64,000 bases of DNA. Origin: Parathielavia appendiculata (taxonomy: Eukaryota; Ascomycota; Sordariomycetes; Sordariales; Chaetomiaceae). The notes beneath the pieces were generated by a model that did not search any database, was not told where the DNA came from, and saw nothing but the letters and a program-made list of their open reading frames with translations. The stretch covers positions 310,001 to 374,000 of the forward strand of contig NW_026944221.1 of assembly GCF_033297405.1 (NCBI RefSeq), in the 5' to 3' direction. Shown here piece by piece: positions 21,226 through 35,900 of the stretch. The translations under genes and the position numbers were made by a program. The number at the start of each line of letters is the position of its first letter. Positions within the stretch are counted from its first letter, which is position 1.

Positions 21226-23987
21226 GATCTGCGCTCCAGTCAAGCTCGAACTGGCGTCTGGTCAGCCAGGGCAGCGGGACAACTTACTCAGAGATAGGAA
21301 AGACAAACCAGGTGGACTAAGTAAGAACGAGGGCGGAAGTTTGTGACTCGAGTTAACGAGCTGAACGACATGCCCCTTGCTTCTGGGGCTCACGGTGACG
21401 AGTCTTCGAAGGGAAGAAGTGGAGGTTGGAGCTCGTGAGGAGTAGGGTCCAACCAGGAGGGAAGGGAACGGACAGGGAGGGGAGACCGACACTCTTCAGC
21501 TTGATGTACCTAATGTGTCCGTCTATCATCAAAATCATGGCATTTAGCCGAGGCAGTTGGGAAGGGTAGTGATGCCCTATCAGACAGGTAGTCTAGAATG
21601 TGACTGCGGCCTGTTGAAGGTGATGCTATTTCTAGAAGTCTCCATAGTCGAGCTTGGAGAGCGCAGGGAACCGGGGTGAAGAGCCCGAAGGATGACAGTC
21701 CTCAGCATAATGCCCGATGGAGTGGTGGAGGCGACAAGACTGGCTATGGCGGGTCGTTTCCACAGCATCGACCGCCGGACATATCCCACCCCGGCTGCAG
21801 CGTGAAGCCGGAAGACACCGCAGCGGACATATTTTGAGTCTGTACTAGTACGTCAGCCGCACAGGGCAGAATGTTGCTGCCGCGCTCAGACATGGGAGGA
21901 AGCATGGCTGCCGAGCTGTCAGCCAAGGCGGACGGCGGTGGCGGGGATTCCAGGGAATCGGAGTCGTGTCATCGAATGGGCGACATTGCGACATTGTGGC
22001 GGCGCGGATCGTTGTGTCACTCGAATCGTTCTGCGAGCGCGCATATGTTAGGGTGTGGTGCGCTTGAGGCGTGGCAAACGACGTTGGGAGAGTGCGGAGC
22101 AGCGATCGGTGTTTTTTCTTAGATCTGGGCTGTGGTACGGAGGTAAGAGTGGCTTGACCCAGAGGTCGATCTCGAAACAAGCGTGGCTTCCCCGGCCCCA
22201 GCTGTGGTGCGGGGGTCGAATAAGCTTAATTGGAACAATGATGTTTTAATTGGACACAGGCAGCAGGAAGCATTTCCACCATCTAAAAACAGAAGCGGCC
22301 CCAGAAGCCAAGAGTACGCCTCTTCACCTGAGATTGCACGACGGCTGTCAACCTCAATGCCAATGGGCTAGAGTGGCTCATTGAGTCTCCAGACGATCAA
22401 TCCAAAGTAGCCCAAATAAGCTGACAGCACCTGCTTTTCTGCCCACATTTTTCGAAGCCAAGAAATGACTCCACCAGAGCCCAGTCCCAGAAGGTACAGT
22501 ACTTGCGTGCAATAAAAATTAGAGGCTGATATGCCGATGCTGTGCAACCACTGCAACTGCACTCGACACTCGGTACCCGAAATGTTCCATCTGCAAACAA
22601 CGGAATTCAATTAAAGTACCTCACCACAACGTACGACGTTGCAACAGCCTCATTGACGACATTGGAGCTTTAGATCCGTCCTACACCTGGCATCCAGCAT
22701 TCCAGAATCCTATTCGAAACGTCAACTGGCGGAATCGGCTACAGGCGACGGCAGCTCTCAGTCCATTTAAGGCGAGCCCAGTCCAAAGGGCAATGCAATG
22801 GACCGCAATTGGGGGTCGGCGGGATGGTCGAGACCGTCCCAACTCCTTCTGGCTCGACCTATCCAGACTTGGCAAGGCGTGAGCGTAAGCTGTCATGTGG
22901 TGGCGCAGTGACTTTCTTCACCTCGGGCACATTTCCATGTCCATCCCTCCGCGAAGTCGCATTCAGCTGCCGGAAACCCAGCAAAACCTCGCCCGTCAGG
23001 GATCCGCGCAAGACGACACTCCGGACGGTCTCCCCGGTTTACACCTACAAGCCCGGCCGAGGCAAAAATAGCTCATCCACATCGTCGATACTTCTCATCT
23101 ATCCAATCGCTCATTGCCCCTCCGAGATGCCGCGCCTCCACAGAATTCCCCACTACTCTCCGTCGTCTGATGTCGGACAACCACCATCATGCCCTTGCAG
23201 TGGGCCATATCGTGATTGGGATCTAACAACTCAACATGTCATACGGCTCAACATGCCCAAGAGCAGGGGATGAGCAGGAGGCGAAGTCTAATATTGGATT
23301 CGGGACGGTTGCATTCAAGATATCACATTCACCACCATACATTACAGCACGGGGCGTTGTCAACCGCTTCACTTGTATTCAGCCCACGACCCCGGTCAAC
23401 TTTCGGACCACTGGCTGTTATCCACATTGCTCAGCTAGCAGTGTCCCGTTCACCTCTCCGGGCCTCAAGGTGCGGACGACCTCACTATCAGCAGCCGAGC
23501 CTCAGCCCACCTGGCTCATGATAAACCCAAGGAGCTCCTGTACTAATCGCATTGCTCCATCGACGATACGCGGCGACACTCAACTCCTGAGCATCACCAT
23601 CGCCAACACACGCCGGCTGAATTCTCAACACCCCCCCATTTCACCGGAGACAGGCGAGTGCATACCGAGCCTCGACGCTTTACCGCCCGATTCTCGTCGT
23701 CTTGCTGAGAACACGTCCGTGGGGTGCCGCCCTATTGATACCACCAAGAAGCTTCTCCATCACCGATTCGAAATCTAGCAAACGATTCAACTATAGGCTC
23801 TCCTCATACCCTCGATCCGCTTCCAGTTCTTCCTACCATCCACGGCAAGATCGTACACTCCTCCGTTACCACCCTCCTTTTACAGCAACTCCTCAAACGT
23901 AAGCAAACAGTATACTTCGGTTCAACAGAAAATGTCGTCCTTCTGCTAACAAACAATGCAGGGTTAGATTGTACGACCACTAGCGCA
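21226..23987. promoter_or_regulatory. Divergent intergenic region between the ABC transporter and NRPS genes
   Basis: This 2.76-kb region contains no convincing gene. The longest frame (23236-23778) is Ser/Thr/Pro-rich and not recognised. It must hold both promoters. Towards the NRPS, positions 23780-23900 are pyrimidine-rich leader-like DNA. An intron with textbook signals (GTAAGC, GCTAAC, TGCAG) lies at 23899-23960, 27 bp before the NRPS ATG, with no in-frame ATG upstream, so it is a probable 5' UTR intron. A CCAAT box sits at 23103-23107. Shared control of the two genes is inferred. Confidence 0.6.
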
Positions 23988-26900
23988 ATGCACTCCTCTA
24001 GACTGTCCAACGACATCACCCGGAAGGCTTTCTGGGTCCAACGGCTCCAAGTCGTCGAAGCGGCGCCTGATGGACCTCTCTTCTTTGACAAGCTGGAAAC
24101 CACACCCTCCAACCACACGCCATTGGCCGTCGGGCCTGAAGGGTATGCCCGCACCAAGGCAGTCATGGCTGTCGACACGAGCAATCTACAAGAGGCTGCG
24201 TCGATGCACCACCTATCTGAGGATACGCTCATTCTTGCCGCTTGGACCATTCTTCTTCGGTCGTATTCCGGCGAAGATGCACCTGTGAGCTTCGGCGTGT
24301 GCCTCGACAGGGAGCGAGCAGCCTGGCTCTCGACCATGAGCCTGGCTGGCAATGACAGCCTGCTTAGCGCCATGCGGGCCGCCGAGCAGGACATGAAGCT
24401 GACCATGAGCCACACCTTGACGTTCCACTCCCTCGGCGCGTTTGCGGAGGCGGCGAACTATCGTACTATTGGGACCGCTGTCTATGTGCATTCTTTCAGA
24501 TCCAAATTTCCCAAGATGCATTTGCCTGTGAGTCTCTCGACAGATGAGTCGAGTTAAGCACTGATGTGGCTGACGCTTTAATTCCAGTCGATGGCAACCG
24601 TGTTCGTCAATGTCGCCCAAGGGACGATGGTCCATGTGCATCTCTGTTTCCGCAAGGACGTCCTCTCCGAGGCGAGGGCCGCCAGCGTCATCGACAATTT
24701 CGCGCACGTGCTCAATGTATTGACTCTGAAGTTGCGTTGCGTGGCCCAATTCGACGCCGACCATCTGCTCGTCAATACCATCGACACCGTCAGCCGCAAT
24801 GACTACAACCGCATCGTCGAGTTCAGCGCCCCGTTGCCCCTAAGGCTCGATGACTGCGTCCACGACCTTGTTCTTACGAAATGCGCCAAACCCGATAATG
24901 CTGGCAGAGTCGCCGTCGCGGCTTGGGATGGAAGCTTTACATACGGCGAACTGGCTCAGCACGTTCTTCGCCTGGCCAGTGTCATCGCCAGCGCGGCACA
25001 TCAGCTTAACGCACGGGCTGAAGGCAGGAAGCTTCTCGTGCCTTTCTTCCTGACCAAGTCAAAGTGGACACCTGTGGCCATTCTCGCCATCCTCGCTGCG
25101 GGCGGTGCATGTGTCCCCCTCGAACCCAGCCATCCCGCTGCCCGTCGCAACGATATCCTGAGCCAGCTGAATTCCCCGATTGTTCTGAGCAACATGACTC
25201 TTCGCCAAACCCTAGCCGACAGCCTGTCCCTCCAGACTCCCGTCAGGTACATCCTGTGCGTCGACAGCGTCGACCAGAGCTCATTCCCGGCTGTTGCCCT
25301 CCCATACGTCCAGCCTGAGGATCTTTGCTGGATTATCTTCACTTCCGGCAGCACAGGTTCGCCGAAGGGCGTCAAGTGGCAGCATAATGCCCTTGCCACC
25401 AACATTTGGGAGCATGGGCGCGAATTTCATATGAACGACCGCAGCAGGGTTCTCCAATTTGCGTCTCATGTCTTCGATATCTCCGTGTTTGAGCTCGTTA
25501 CCCCACTCGTCCATGGTGGGTGCGTTGTCATTCCCTCGGACAATGACCGTACCCAGCCGGACAGGCTGGCAAAGTTCATGGAGAGCATGGGCGTTAACTG
25601 CGCGCTTTTTGCTGCATCGTATGCCCGTCTCCTCAAGCCAGAGTCCGTGCCAACCCTCCGAACGCTCATCCTCGGAGGGGAATCGATCGGACAGGACAAC
25701 ATCGACAAGTGGACCCCGACCCTCGATCGCTTCATTATCGGCTATGGGTCTGCCGAGACCTGCATCAACTGCGCTAAGAACGAGTTTTCTGTCCAGACAC
25801 AGGCGAAAGAGCCCTGGAAGGAGAGTCTCGGACGTGCCATCGGCGGCCGCATGCTGATTGCAGACCGGTCCAACAGCGACAAGCTGGTCCCCATTGGTGC
25901 GGTCGGCGAGATCGTCGTCGAGGGCCCGATTCTGGCGCAGGGCTATCTCCATGATGATGTCAAGACATCCAAGGCCTTCATTGAGAACCCTGCTTGGGTG
26001 CGCAAGACACACTTCTACCCTGCCAGCTCGCGCCGCCGTTTCTATCGGACTGGCGATCTCGGCCGCCAGGCCATGGACGGGTCCGTCTCGTTCGTTGGCC
26101 GCGCAGACTTCCAGGTCAAGATTCGTGGCCAGCGCATGGAGCTCGACGAGGTGCGCTTCCACGTCGTCAAGGCCATGCCCGAGGCGGTCGACGTTCATGT
26201 TGATGTTGTGAATCCGGAGGGTGAAAAGGCTCTCGTGGCGTTCCTCTCTTTCGGCCGCAACAGTGATGATCAAAAGGGCGTCCAGATCCATCACCTTGAC
26301 CAGAGTCAATCGATTGCTCTGCGTGCCATGATGGGCACGCTCCGTGAGAAACTGCCCGCCGCAGCCGTCCCGTCATTCTTCATTCCGACAACAAGCTTCC
26401 CTTACTTGGTCTCCGGAAAGGTAGACCGCAAGCAGCTCCTTGACTTCGCCAACCGGTCGTCGATTGAGCAACTCATCTCCTACTCCGGTCTCATCTCTCA
26501 GATAAGCTCTGAGGTGTTCGCTCCTGGCAACAGCACCGAAGAGCTCCTACTCTCGTGCTGCCGAGAGATCCTCAAACTTCCATCCCTTGGGCCGGATGAC
26601 AACTTTCTGACCTCTGGTGGCGACTCGATCTCGGCGATCAAGGTGGCCTCCGCTGCTCGCGATTATGGTGTCAGCATCAACGTCGCTGACCTCTTCAATG
26701 CTCCCACCATCCGAGCCTTGGCTCGAGTTGCTACTGGCGTGGAAGGCTGTGTTGAGGATGAAATTGACATTCCCGTCGCTTTGGGCTTGCTTCCAAGAGA
26801 TCTTGTCGACGAGATCGTGCTGGATGTCAAGGCTCGGAGTCCGGCTCATGACGAGGTCCTTGACGTATACCCCTGTACACCGCTTCAGGAAGCCCTCATC

Positions 26901-29900
26901 ACCGCCTCTAGTATTCGTTCTGGCGCTTACGTGGCACGGCATACTGTGGAACTACCTGTGCATGTCGACCTCCATCGCTTCAAAGCTGCCTGGTCTGCGG
27001 TGATCCAGCGCCACGACATCCTGCGGACTCGCATTTTTGAAAGCCCTCATGGCGCCATTCAGGTTGTTTATGCCTCCGGTGTCCCATGGTACACTGGATC
27101 CGACCTCGGCGCATATTGCGAGCAAGATAGGTCACTTCCAATGGGCTTCGGCGACAGCCTCGTGCGACTTGGCCTGGTTGGCCGGGCGTTCATCTTTACT
27201 ATCCACCACTCGCTTTTCGATGGGTGGTCTATCACTCGTCTGTTCGAGGACGTTGAGCGGGAATATGCCGGTCTCGATGTCCTCGAGGTGCATCCGTATA
27301 AGCTGTACATCCAGCACCTGTCACGCCTCGACACCGAGTCCCCAAGGCAGTTCTGGGCTACCAAGCTGGCATCTGACCGGGGACTTGCCGCTTGCCACTT
27401 CCCACAGACGCTCAGCTCGTCCGTCACCCCGGCACCCGACTCCGAGGTGAAGATGAAGCTTGCCGTGGCGGACAATGCCAAGTCTGAGTTCACCCTGCCG
27501 ACTCGCATCCGCGCTGCGTGGGCGCTCCTTATGGGCCGCTACCTTGACTCCCAGGACGTCATCTTCGGCGAGACATTCTCCGGGCGGTCCTGGAACTCGA
27601 AATACGTGCAGGCGATTGCCGGTCCTACCATCTCAACCGCACCTGTTCGTATTACTTGGGACGTCAACGACACTATCGAAGCCTTTCTGCGGACCATTCA
27701 AAGCGACGTCCTTCAGTTCGACGCCTACGGTCATCTCGGCGTCCAGACCATCTCAAGTCTGAGCAACCATGCTGCTGAAGCTTGCCAGTTCCGGCACCTT
27801 ATCGTCATCCAACCCAGACGGTCATCCCTGGCGTCATTCCTGGCGTCAGATGGAGACGACCGGCATCGGCCACGAATAGGATTGGAGAAAGCCTCTCTTG
27901 ACTTGAGAGAGTACCACAGCTACGCCTTCAACATGGACTTTACCTTGGAGGACGATGGGATTACGGTCACGACTACCTTCGACTCCGCAGTATTCGCCAA
28001 GCAGCAGATTCAGCACCTGCAGTCGCAGTTCGGCCATGTCCTCAACCAGATCTGCCGGGCACAGGATCTTGCCAAGGAGACCATCAATGGCATTGACTAC
28101 GCTTCGGGGAAAGATCGCGAAGTGCAAATCAGAAGCAACAACCGACAAAATCTGCAATACGAACGCTCTACTCTCATCCAGGCCTTGGAACGCCATGTGT
28201 GCAGCCAGTCGACTGCGCCAGCCGTTCACGCTTGGGACGGGTCTCTCAACTACCGTGAGCTTGACCGTGGCACAGCTGCCCTGGCAAACCATCTCAGCGC
28301 CATCGGCGTTCGGAAAGGGGATCACGTCCCGTATTGCTTCCCCAAATCCGTATGGACAACCGTGTCCATCCTTGGCGCTCTCAGAGTTGGTGCCATCGCC
28401 ATCGCGCTTGAACCCTCCCACCCCGACTCCGGCATCTTAAAGATACTGTCGCAGGCGAAGCCAAAAGTGGTACTGTGTGCCCCCAGCTTCTTCTCCAGGA
28501 TCAAATCCCTGGGCTTCAGACCGTTCGCTGTCGAGGAGAACGCCATCCGCAGCATATCTCAACGGGCGATCAAGAAGCGGTACTCTGTGCAACCCAACGA
28601 CATCGCATTCCATGTTATGACATCTGGAAGCACTGGTGAGCCCAAGGGCATCCCTTTGGAGCACAACGCCATCTGCATCATGGCCAAGAAGCACGGAGAG
28701 GTGATGAACATCAACAAGAGCTCTCGGATCTTCCAGTTCGCTGCCCACGTCTTCGATGTCAGTATCGGTGATCTCGCCATCTCCCTCTATCACGGCGCGT
28801 GCCTATGTGTTCCGTCCGACCACGACCGAATGAACAACCTCGCGTCAGCCATCAACAAGTTCCGAGCCAACCGCGCTTGGCTCACCCCCACGGTCGCGAG
28901 TCTCATATCTCCAGCAGACTGCCCAACCATGGAATGGCTCTCGGTTGGTGGCGAGCAGCTGACCCAGATGTGCAAGGACATCTGGGATGGTGTCGCCCTT
29001 GTCAACGTGTACGGCCCAGCTGAGGTCACCAACCTGGGAACTGCAGTCAGGGTGTCTCGTGACCTACCTATCACCAACATTGGCCACGCTAACGGCACCC
29101 GAGTCTGGATCTGCGAGCCTGGCAACCCCCAGAAGCTTGCCCCTACGGGATGCATCGGCGAAATCGTCTTTGAAGGACCGAATGTCACTCAGGGATACTC
29201 CAACAACCCCACGCTGACGGAAGCCGCTTTTCCGGATATTCTATCGTGGGCGCTTGGCGAGGGCCCGCAGAAGCCGGCGCGAATGTATCGCACTGGAGAT
29301 CTCGCGCGCCTCAACGTGGACGGCTCCATCGACTTCCAGGGACGACGAGACACTCAGATCAAACTGAGGGGTCAGCGCATCGAGATTACCGCCATCGAAA
29401 CAGCTCTGCAGGCCTCGATTGAGGAGCCAGTCGAGCTAGCCATCGATGTGCTGGACCGTTCGGGCGTCGGCCGTGACGCTTTTCTCCTTGCTTTCCTTCA
29501 TCTCCCCCAGAGGCTAACGGACCAAGCTAGCCCTTCGCTAGATCTCTTCGCTACCATTGACATCAAGACGCTGGTTGCCGACATCCGTTCGAAGTTGTCC
29601 CAGGCGCTCCCTCCGCACATGATTCCGACCTTGTTTATTCCCCTGAACCGACTACCCAAGTTGGTGTCAGGAAAGATCGACAGGAAGACTCTTCGCCTCG
29701 CAGCTTACAAGCTGACGGACGAGGTGATGAGCTCTTACAAGCTTGGTCAGAGTGTTGCGAAGCCACAGCCGTTGACCCAAGAGGAGTCCGCAATGCGGAA
29801 GCTCTGGGCCAGTGTGCTTCGCCTTCCTGAGACCGAGATCGGGATGGACGACAATTTCGTAAGTCTTGGAGGCGACTCGATAACTGCCATCAAGCTTGTT

Positions 29901-32900
29901 GTTGTGGCCAGGGCACAGGGACTCACAATCTCTGTCGCCACCATCTTCCAGCATGGTACCATCTCCAGCCTTTGCGGGTCAATAGTCAAGCCGGCGAAAG
30001 TCGATGAGGTCGCTTCTATCCCTCGTACCAAGCTCCAACACCCACAACTCGCAGATATCGCCCTGCAATGTGACGTTTCGGAGGACGATATCGAGGACAT
30101 CTTTCCCACCACTGCTCTCCAGGAAGGGATGATGATGCTAACGGAGAAGAACACCACCGCATACATCGCCCATCACGTCATGCCATTGCCGAGCTGGGTC
30201 GAGACGTCGGTCTTCCACCGCGCCTGGCAGGTGGTTACAGACGAGAACGCCATCCTAAGAACACGGATCATTCCCGCTGGACTGCAGGTGGTGCTTCGGC
30301 CAGCCCCAGTCCAGTGGACACCGTCTACAGCAGGTGACTTGAGCGCCTACATCCGTGATATCCGCCAGCAGAAGATCGGCTTTGGGACTGCCCTGACGCG
30401 CGTCGCCATCCTTCAGAACCCTCCTCGTTTCGTGCTTACCGCACATCACTCTATCTACGATGGCTGGTCCATGGGGTTGCTTGGTAATGCCATTACCGTG
30501 GCATACAAGAACTTGACGCGCGGAAGCCTGCCAGCGACGTACCCGATGGATCAATCCACAAAAATCACCTTCCACTCGTTTGTCGACTACATCGCCACCG
30601 TCGATAAAAACCAGGCCAGAGACTTTTGGCGCAGCCAACTCGATGGCTCTGACCCAGCTTATTTCCCTCCATCACTACCCTCCTCTTATCAGCCTCTCGC
30701 AGATTCCCTTCTTGAGCGGAGAGTCGATTTCCCCAGGGATCCCAAGTCAACTTCCACCTCGTCAACTCTCATCCGCGCGGCCTGGGCCCTGCTTATTTCG
30801 GCATTCACGGGCTCCCATACAGATGTGGTCTTCGGCGCGTCGGTCACCGGCCGCAGTGCTCCACTTGATGGCATTCTCACGCTGATCGGGCCAACACTCG
30901 CCACTGTCCCGTTCAGGGTCGTCCTGAACTGGAAGGAGCCAATCCAAGCACTCCTGGATCGCGTTCAGCTGCAGTCCTTCGCCGTGCTGGAGTTTGAGCA
31001 GTATGGTTTGCAGAACATCAAGAAATCCGTCCCCTCGGCTGCCGCGGCCTGCGAGTTTCAAAGCCTCCTGGTCGTCCACCCTGAGTTGGAGACAAACGAC
31101 GCTGCCGGTCAGCTGGTGTGGAGTTCCGAACGGTCGACGTCGGACTTCTTGACGAATGCGCTAACCGTGGAATGCCAACCTACTGGCTCACAAATGCTCC
31201 TCACGGCGTCTTACGACTCCTCGATTATGGACGAGCGACAAATGGGCCGTATGCTCTCGACATTTGAGCACATTCTCTGCCAACTCTGCCAGGGCGAGCT
31301 TAATAAGAGCCTCCGCCTCGATCAGATCGACACCGTCAGTCCTAGCGATCGTGCCGAGATCGCTGCCATCACGAAGCGGCTCCCGCCTCTCATACAAGAC
31401 CGGGTACACGACATGTTTGCGCGGCAAGCGGCCGCTACTCCGAACGCGCTTGCGGTCTCTGCCTGGGACGGCGATCTCACCTACCACCAACTCGACGAGC
31501 TGTCTGACAGGCTCGCTTGCCACGTTCGGTCACTTGGTGTCGGTCCCGAGTGCTTCATCCCCTTTGCTTTCGAGAAGTCCAAGTGGGTACCGGTGACCCA
31601 GCTGGCTATCCTCAAGGCGGGAGGCGCCTGTTGTCCTCTCGATCCGTCTCAACCACTCGACCGCCTGCAAAGTATCATCGAAACTATCGAGCCGAAGGTT
31701 GTCGTGACGTCCACTGTTCACGCCGATCTCTTGGTGTCTTGCAGCCAGGTGGAGCACTTCGTGGCTGTTTCCCAGACGCTGATGGACCGTCTTCCCAAGC
31801 CCAATGGCCCGGCAGCGGACCCACGGACTTCGTCCAGCAATGCTTGCTACGTGATTTTCACGAGCGGAAGTACAGGGACGCCGAAAGGGGTAGTCTGGGA
31901 GCATGCTACACTTTGTAGCAGCATGGCTGAGCACGGTGTAGCCTTCAACTACGCCACCGAGTCCCGAGTCTTGCAGTTTTCGAGCCACACCTTCGACGTC
32001 AGCGTGTCGGAGCTCCTGACCACCCTTGTCTTCGGTGGTTGTGTTTGTATCCCTGACGACTTCACGCGTCTTAACGGTATTGCCAACTTCATGAGAGAAA
32101 AGCGTATCAACTGGAGCTTCTTCGTCCCATCTTTTGCTCGGCTCATGGACCCAGCCTCCGTCCCGGGACTCAAAACGATTGTCCTCGGAGGAGAGGCGCC
32201 CGGAAAGGACAATATTGAGCGCTGGTCGGGAAAATTGGGCCTCGAGCTCATCGTTACTTACGGCCCGGCCGAGAGCTGCATCTACTGCGCCAAGAACAGC
32301 GTCAATGGCCCGCAGATCGATGGCAGCATTGGCCATTCCATCGGAGGCATTATGTGGATTGCTGACCTGGGTCGTCCCACCGAGCTCGCCCCTATCGGCG
32401 CGGTCGGCGAGATTGTCATTGAAGGCAGTATTCTCGGCCGCGGTTATCTGAAGGACCCAGGCAAGATGGCATCATCATTCCGGCCGATGCCTGTCAAGTG
32501 GGCCAACGGCCGCAGCTCGCGTGTCTATTATACGGGTGACCTCGGCCGCGTCAACTCCGACGGAACGATCAGTTGCCTGGGACGCAGGGATGACCAGGTC
32601 AAAATTCGTGGCCAGCGTGTTGAACTTTCTGACATTGAGTATCACCTTCGCAAGGATGAGCGTGTGCGTCAGGCGCTCGTCCTTTACCCTCGCTCAGGTC
32701 CCTGTGCCAACCACCTCGTCGGCATTCTTTCCATGGTCCGCGATAAGCCTACGTCCGATCTGGCCTCCTCAGCAGATATCGCCCTCGCCAATTTTGAGGA
32801 CTGGGTCCTGGTGGCGGATATCCAGGATCGGTTATCCCAACAGGTTCCGGTCTACATGATTCCTGTCATTTGGATCGTCCTCAACGCAATCCCGCTCATG

Positions 32901-35900
32901 CCAGCATCTCAGAAAGTTAACAAGAAGATGGTGAACGAGTGGGCAAAGACTATGGACCAGGCGACTTACGAGCAGATTGCGAGGCTCTCAGCCGGCGGCA
33001 GCAGCTCTGATAATGCTCCTGCCATGAGGACTACCCTGGAGGAGCAGGTGCGCATCATCTGGAGCGACATCCTCAACGTCGCGCCCCAGACCATCGGACA
33101 GAACACTTCTTTTCTCAGAGTTGGTGGTGACTCCATCTCAGCTATGCAGGTCGTCACGCGGTGTAGGAACGAGGGGATAATGGTCACCGTCCAGGATCTC
33201 CTGAAGTCCAAGACAATCGCTGATTTCTGCGAGAAAGCCACGACGGTAAAGCAGGCGACACTCACCACCCTTGTCGAGGAACCTGAATCCGAGACACCGT
33301 TCGCTCTGTCGCCTATTCAGAAGTGGTTCATGGCTCTAGCTCCCAATGCTCCCAGTCACTTCAACCAGAGCCACCTCTTGCGGTTCACCCAGGCAGTCGA
33401 TTTTGGCAAACTCCGGAGCGCCCTTCTGACCATCATAGAGCGGCACCCGATGCTCCGCGCACGATTCCAGCAGGCCAACGGAAGCTGGCAACAGTACATC
33501 TCCTCCGATGCCGGTGGCTCACTGCGATGCCGCCAATTCCGGTCTGTTTGGACGATGCAGAAGGTCATTGAGTGCGCATCCGACTCCCAGTCCTGCCTCG
33601 ATATTACGAAGGGTCCTCTCGTGGCAGCCGACCTGTGTGAGATGAGTGATGGAGGGTATGTTCTCTTCATCACTTGTCATCACCTGGTGATCGACCTTGT
33701 GTCTTGGCGGATTGTGCTTCAGGAGCTGGAAGACATCCTGCTCACAGGGAGTCTGGCCGCCACACACAAGCCTCTCAGCTTCCGTACTTGGCGCCGCCTG
33801 TTGGAGGAGCATGCTGCTGTTCCAGGAGGCGTCGAGGTCCCGCTTCAGGACTTTGGCTTCTGGGGAATCAGCAGCTCTGACAACACTGCTGCCCAAGTTG
33901 TTGAGGAATGCTTCTCCCTTGATAACGCGACAACGGAGCTGCTCACCAGTCGGTCCAATGAGGCCTTTAACACGGAACCCCTGGATCTGCTCCTGACTGC
34001 CATCGCCCACTCCTTCAACCAACTCTTCCGCTCCGTCCGCCCCCCGGTCGCCATATTCAACGAAGGTCACGGGCGCGAGCCTTGGAGATCTGATGTTGAC
34101 CTCTCGTCCACCGTCGGGTGGTTCACGTCGATGTGCCCTATCCTGCTTTCGGATCATAAAGGCGATGTGCTCCGCTCGCTCAAGGAGGTGAAGGATATAC
34201 GACGTCAAATTCCGGAGAAGGGACTGTCTTTCTTCGCATCATTCACGCAGCACACCACCACTGGGGTTGAGATCACCTTCAACTACCATGGTCTCTTCCA
34301 GTCTCTTGAGCGCCAGGGTGCACTTCTCAACCGGATGAGCTGGGCGCCGTTTCACGCGCCCTCAGACTCTGCGGCTGATGTGCCGCGGTTCTCGATTTTC
34401 GACATCTCGGCTGGAGTGGAGAAAGGGGCTCTGACCATGAACTTCGCGTTTAACAGCAAGATCAGGCACCGGCACCTCGTGCACCAGTGGATTGAGGCTT
34501 GCGCAGACACCTTGCGGGACTTGGTCAAGGTAACAAGCCAGCAGAGCAACACATCGCTCACGCTCTCCGACCTTCCTCACCTCCGGTCCACCTACGATGA
34601 GCTGTCGATGCTCCTCGATACCACCCTACCAAGCGTTGGGGTGGCTGCCGCCAATGTCCAGGACATGTACCCCTGCTCACCGATGCAAACAGCTCTCCTT
34701 GTCAGCCAATCCATGGATCCTACCCTATATGCTGTTCGATATGTGTGGGAGGTTGTCCCAAAGGCTTCCGAGGCAGTCTCTGTGGACAGGCTTGTCATGG
34801 CTTGGAAAGACGTGGTCAAGCAGCACCCACTGCTGCGAACCGTCTTCGTCCAGTCGACGTCGTCCATTGATGGCAAGACTACTTCGACTTACAATCAGGT
34901 GGTTCTCAAGGAGTTTGAGCCGAATATCCTCATCTGCGAGGATGATACTGCATTACCTGTCGGCCGCCCCGAACATCACATCTCCAACGGTCCTCCACAC
35001 CAGATGGTGCTCTCCCAGCAGGCGTCGGGCAAGGTGCTTGTCCAGCTGGACGTCAGCCACACCCTGATTGACGGTTCATCTGTCAACACCCTGCTGGATT
35101 CTTTTGTCACGGCCTACGACGGGGCTCCGGTAACAGCGGCCGCTCATGACGCCTACGGCAACTACATCGGCTACCTCAGCCAGCAGGACCTGGATTCATC
35201 TCGCCAATTTTGGAAGACTTACCTGAGCGGTGCCGAGCCTTGTCACTTTCCTAGGCTAAAGATGGCTGGTAATACTTCTCGGACGCGACAGCTTGAGTAC
35301 CTCGATTTCACCTACCCCAACCCAACGAAACTTCATAGCCTCTGCGCCAATACCGAGACTACTGCCGCTAGCGTCTACAAGCTTGCCTGGGCATTGCTGT
35401 TGCGAGCTTACACCGGCAACAACTCCCCTTGTTTCGGCTATCTGGCGTCAGGCCGTGACCTTCCTATCCAGGGCATCACTGAAGCCGTCGGACCCTTCAT
35501 CAATATGCTGGTCTGCATGATCCCGCTGGAAGACAATGGCAGGAAGGTTGAAATGGCCCTCAAGTCGGCGCATACTGACTATGCCAACTGCCTGTCTCAT
35601 CAGCTGTGCTCTCTGGCGGAGATTCAGCGCAGTCTGGGGTTGGGTGGTGACCGCCTGTTCAACACTGTCATGTCGGTCCAGAGGCTGTCGCCGCCCGGCA
35701 CCAGTGCTTCAGCGGTTGAGTTCAGGCCGGTTCATGTTGAGGATCCTAGTGAAGTATGCCTGCCTTTGCCCACTTCCAATTTGAGTTGATAGCTGACAAC
35801 TCATAGTTCGATATCGCATTGAACATCGGCGACGCCCCGGATTTCGTCGACATCAGTTTGACATACAGCAGCAACATTATTTCTACAGATCAGGCAAAGA

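Noticed and set aside
23236..23778. 180-codon frame in the ABC-NRPS intergenic region
   Set aside because: Ser/Thr/Pro-biased, no recognisable motif, no link by splicing to the NRPS frame; more likely leader or promoter DNA.
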